Part shown: positions 4,971-5,054 of the stretch, piece by piece | Layout: each line of letters starts with the position of its first letter | How positions within the stretch are numbered: the stretch's first letter is position 1 | Assembly (NCBI GenBank): GCA_019420465.1 | Contig: JAHZHB010000048.1 | Location: 1-5,054, forward strand | From: Lachnospiraceae bacterium | GTDB lineage: Bacteria > Bacillota > Clostridia > Lachnospirales > Lachnospiraceae | Direction: 5' to 3' | DNA length: 5,054 bases | Translations under genes and position numbers: made by a program | The notes under the pieces: model-generated | The model's database searches: none | What the model saw: the letters and a program-made list of their open reading frames with translations, nothing else | Told to the model about the DNA's origin: nothing

Positions 4971-5054
4971 ATCTGTCTGCAAACGATCAAAGTGCGCCCT
5001 TAGCAAGAAATGAGATCCCATGCTTACGTAGACTTCGCGCGAGCCCGCTTTAGC
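4971..5054 (-). repeat. right copy of the 84-bp repeat, inverted relative to the left copy
   Basis: The reverse complement of this segment aligns with 6-89 over the full 84 nt. The terminal 19 bases (5036-5054) are identical to 6-24, and 4971-4998 is nearly identical to the inner part of the left copy. The middle is diverged. The flanks inside the two copies are unrelated: the terminator here, plain sequence at 90-168 there. The homology therefore stops cleanly near CAGAT. The outer boundary is cut by the window edge. Confidence 0.85.

Noticed and set aside
4799..4990. Minus-strand frame of 63 codons overlapping the pepF start
   Set aside because: It begins at a TTG inside the repeat, reads through the intrinsic terminator and the pepF leader, overlaps pepF by 23 nt and resembles no protein I know.
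6..5054. Composite transposon or insertion sequence bounded by terminal inverted repeats
   Set aside because: No transposase, integrase or resolvase is encoded between the repeats. The cargo consists of conserved chromosomal genes in one orientation, and the repeats are diverged from each other.

Overview
The window looks like chromosomal DNA of a Gram-positive anaerobe of the Clostridia, most likely Lachnospiraceae. This is inferred from strong AGGAGG-type ribosome binding sites, sigma-A promoters close to consensus, moderate GC, a tRNA without encoded CCA, and the gene mix (M3-family PepF, a TM1586-type nitroreductase, MscL, and a monoglyceride-lipase-like hydrolase). Every supported gene is on the minus strand, so transcription runs from high to low coordinates.

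In transcription order: (1) 4971-5054 is a diverged 84-bp repeat at the right edge. It is followed by an intrinsic terminator (4932-4951) for an unseen upstream gene and by a short leader with a possible promoter. (2) 3031-4821 is an oligoendopeptidase F (pepF). (3) 2175-2942 is an FMN nitroreductase-like protein with its own predicted extended -10 promoter. (4) 1988-2059 is a tRNA-Gly(GCC) gene with a textbook promoter, an A-tract upstream element and an intrinsic terminator. (5) 1457-1855 mscL, 1111-1437 a small three-helix membrane protein and 169-1092 an alpha/beta hydrolase form a tight group with gaps of 19 and 18 nt, probably one operon from a strong promoter just downstream of the tRNA terminator. 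(6) 6-89 is the second copy of the 84-bp repeat, inverted relative to the first.

The genes themselves are ordinary housekeeping or accessory functions: peptide turnover, flavin-dependent reduction, translation, osmotic safety valve and lipid/ester hydrolysis. The most unusual signal is the pair of inverted repeats lying exactly at the two window edges. The simplest reading is a dispersed repeat family at which a draft assembly broke, so the window may be a whole contig. A 5-kb segment flanked by recombining inverted repeats is the alternative. I found no convincing new defence, mobile or biosynthetic system.
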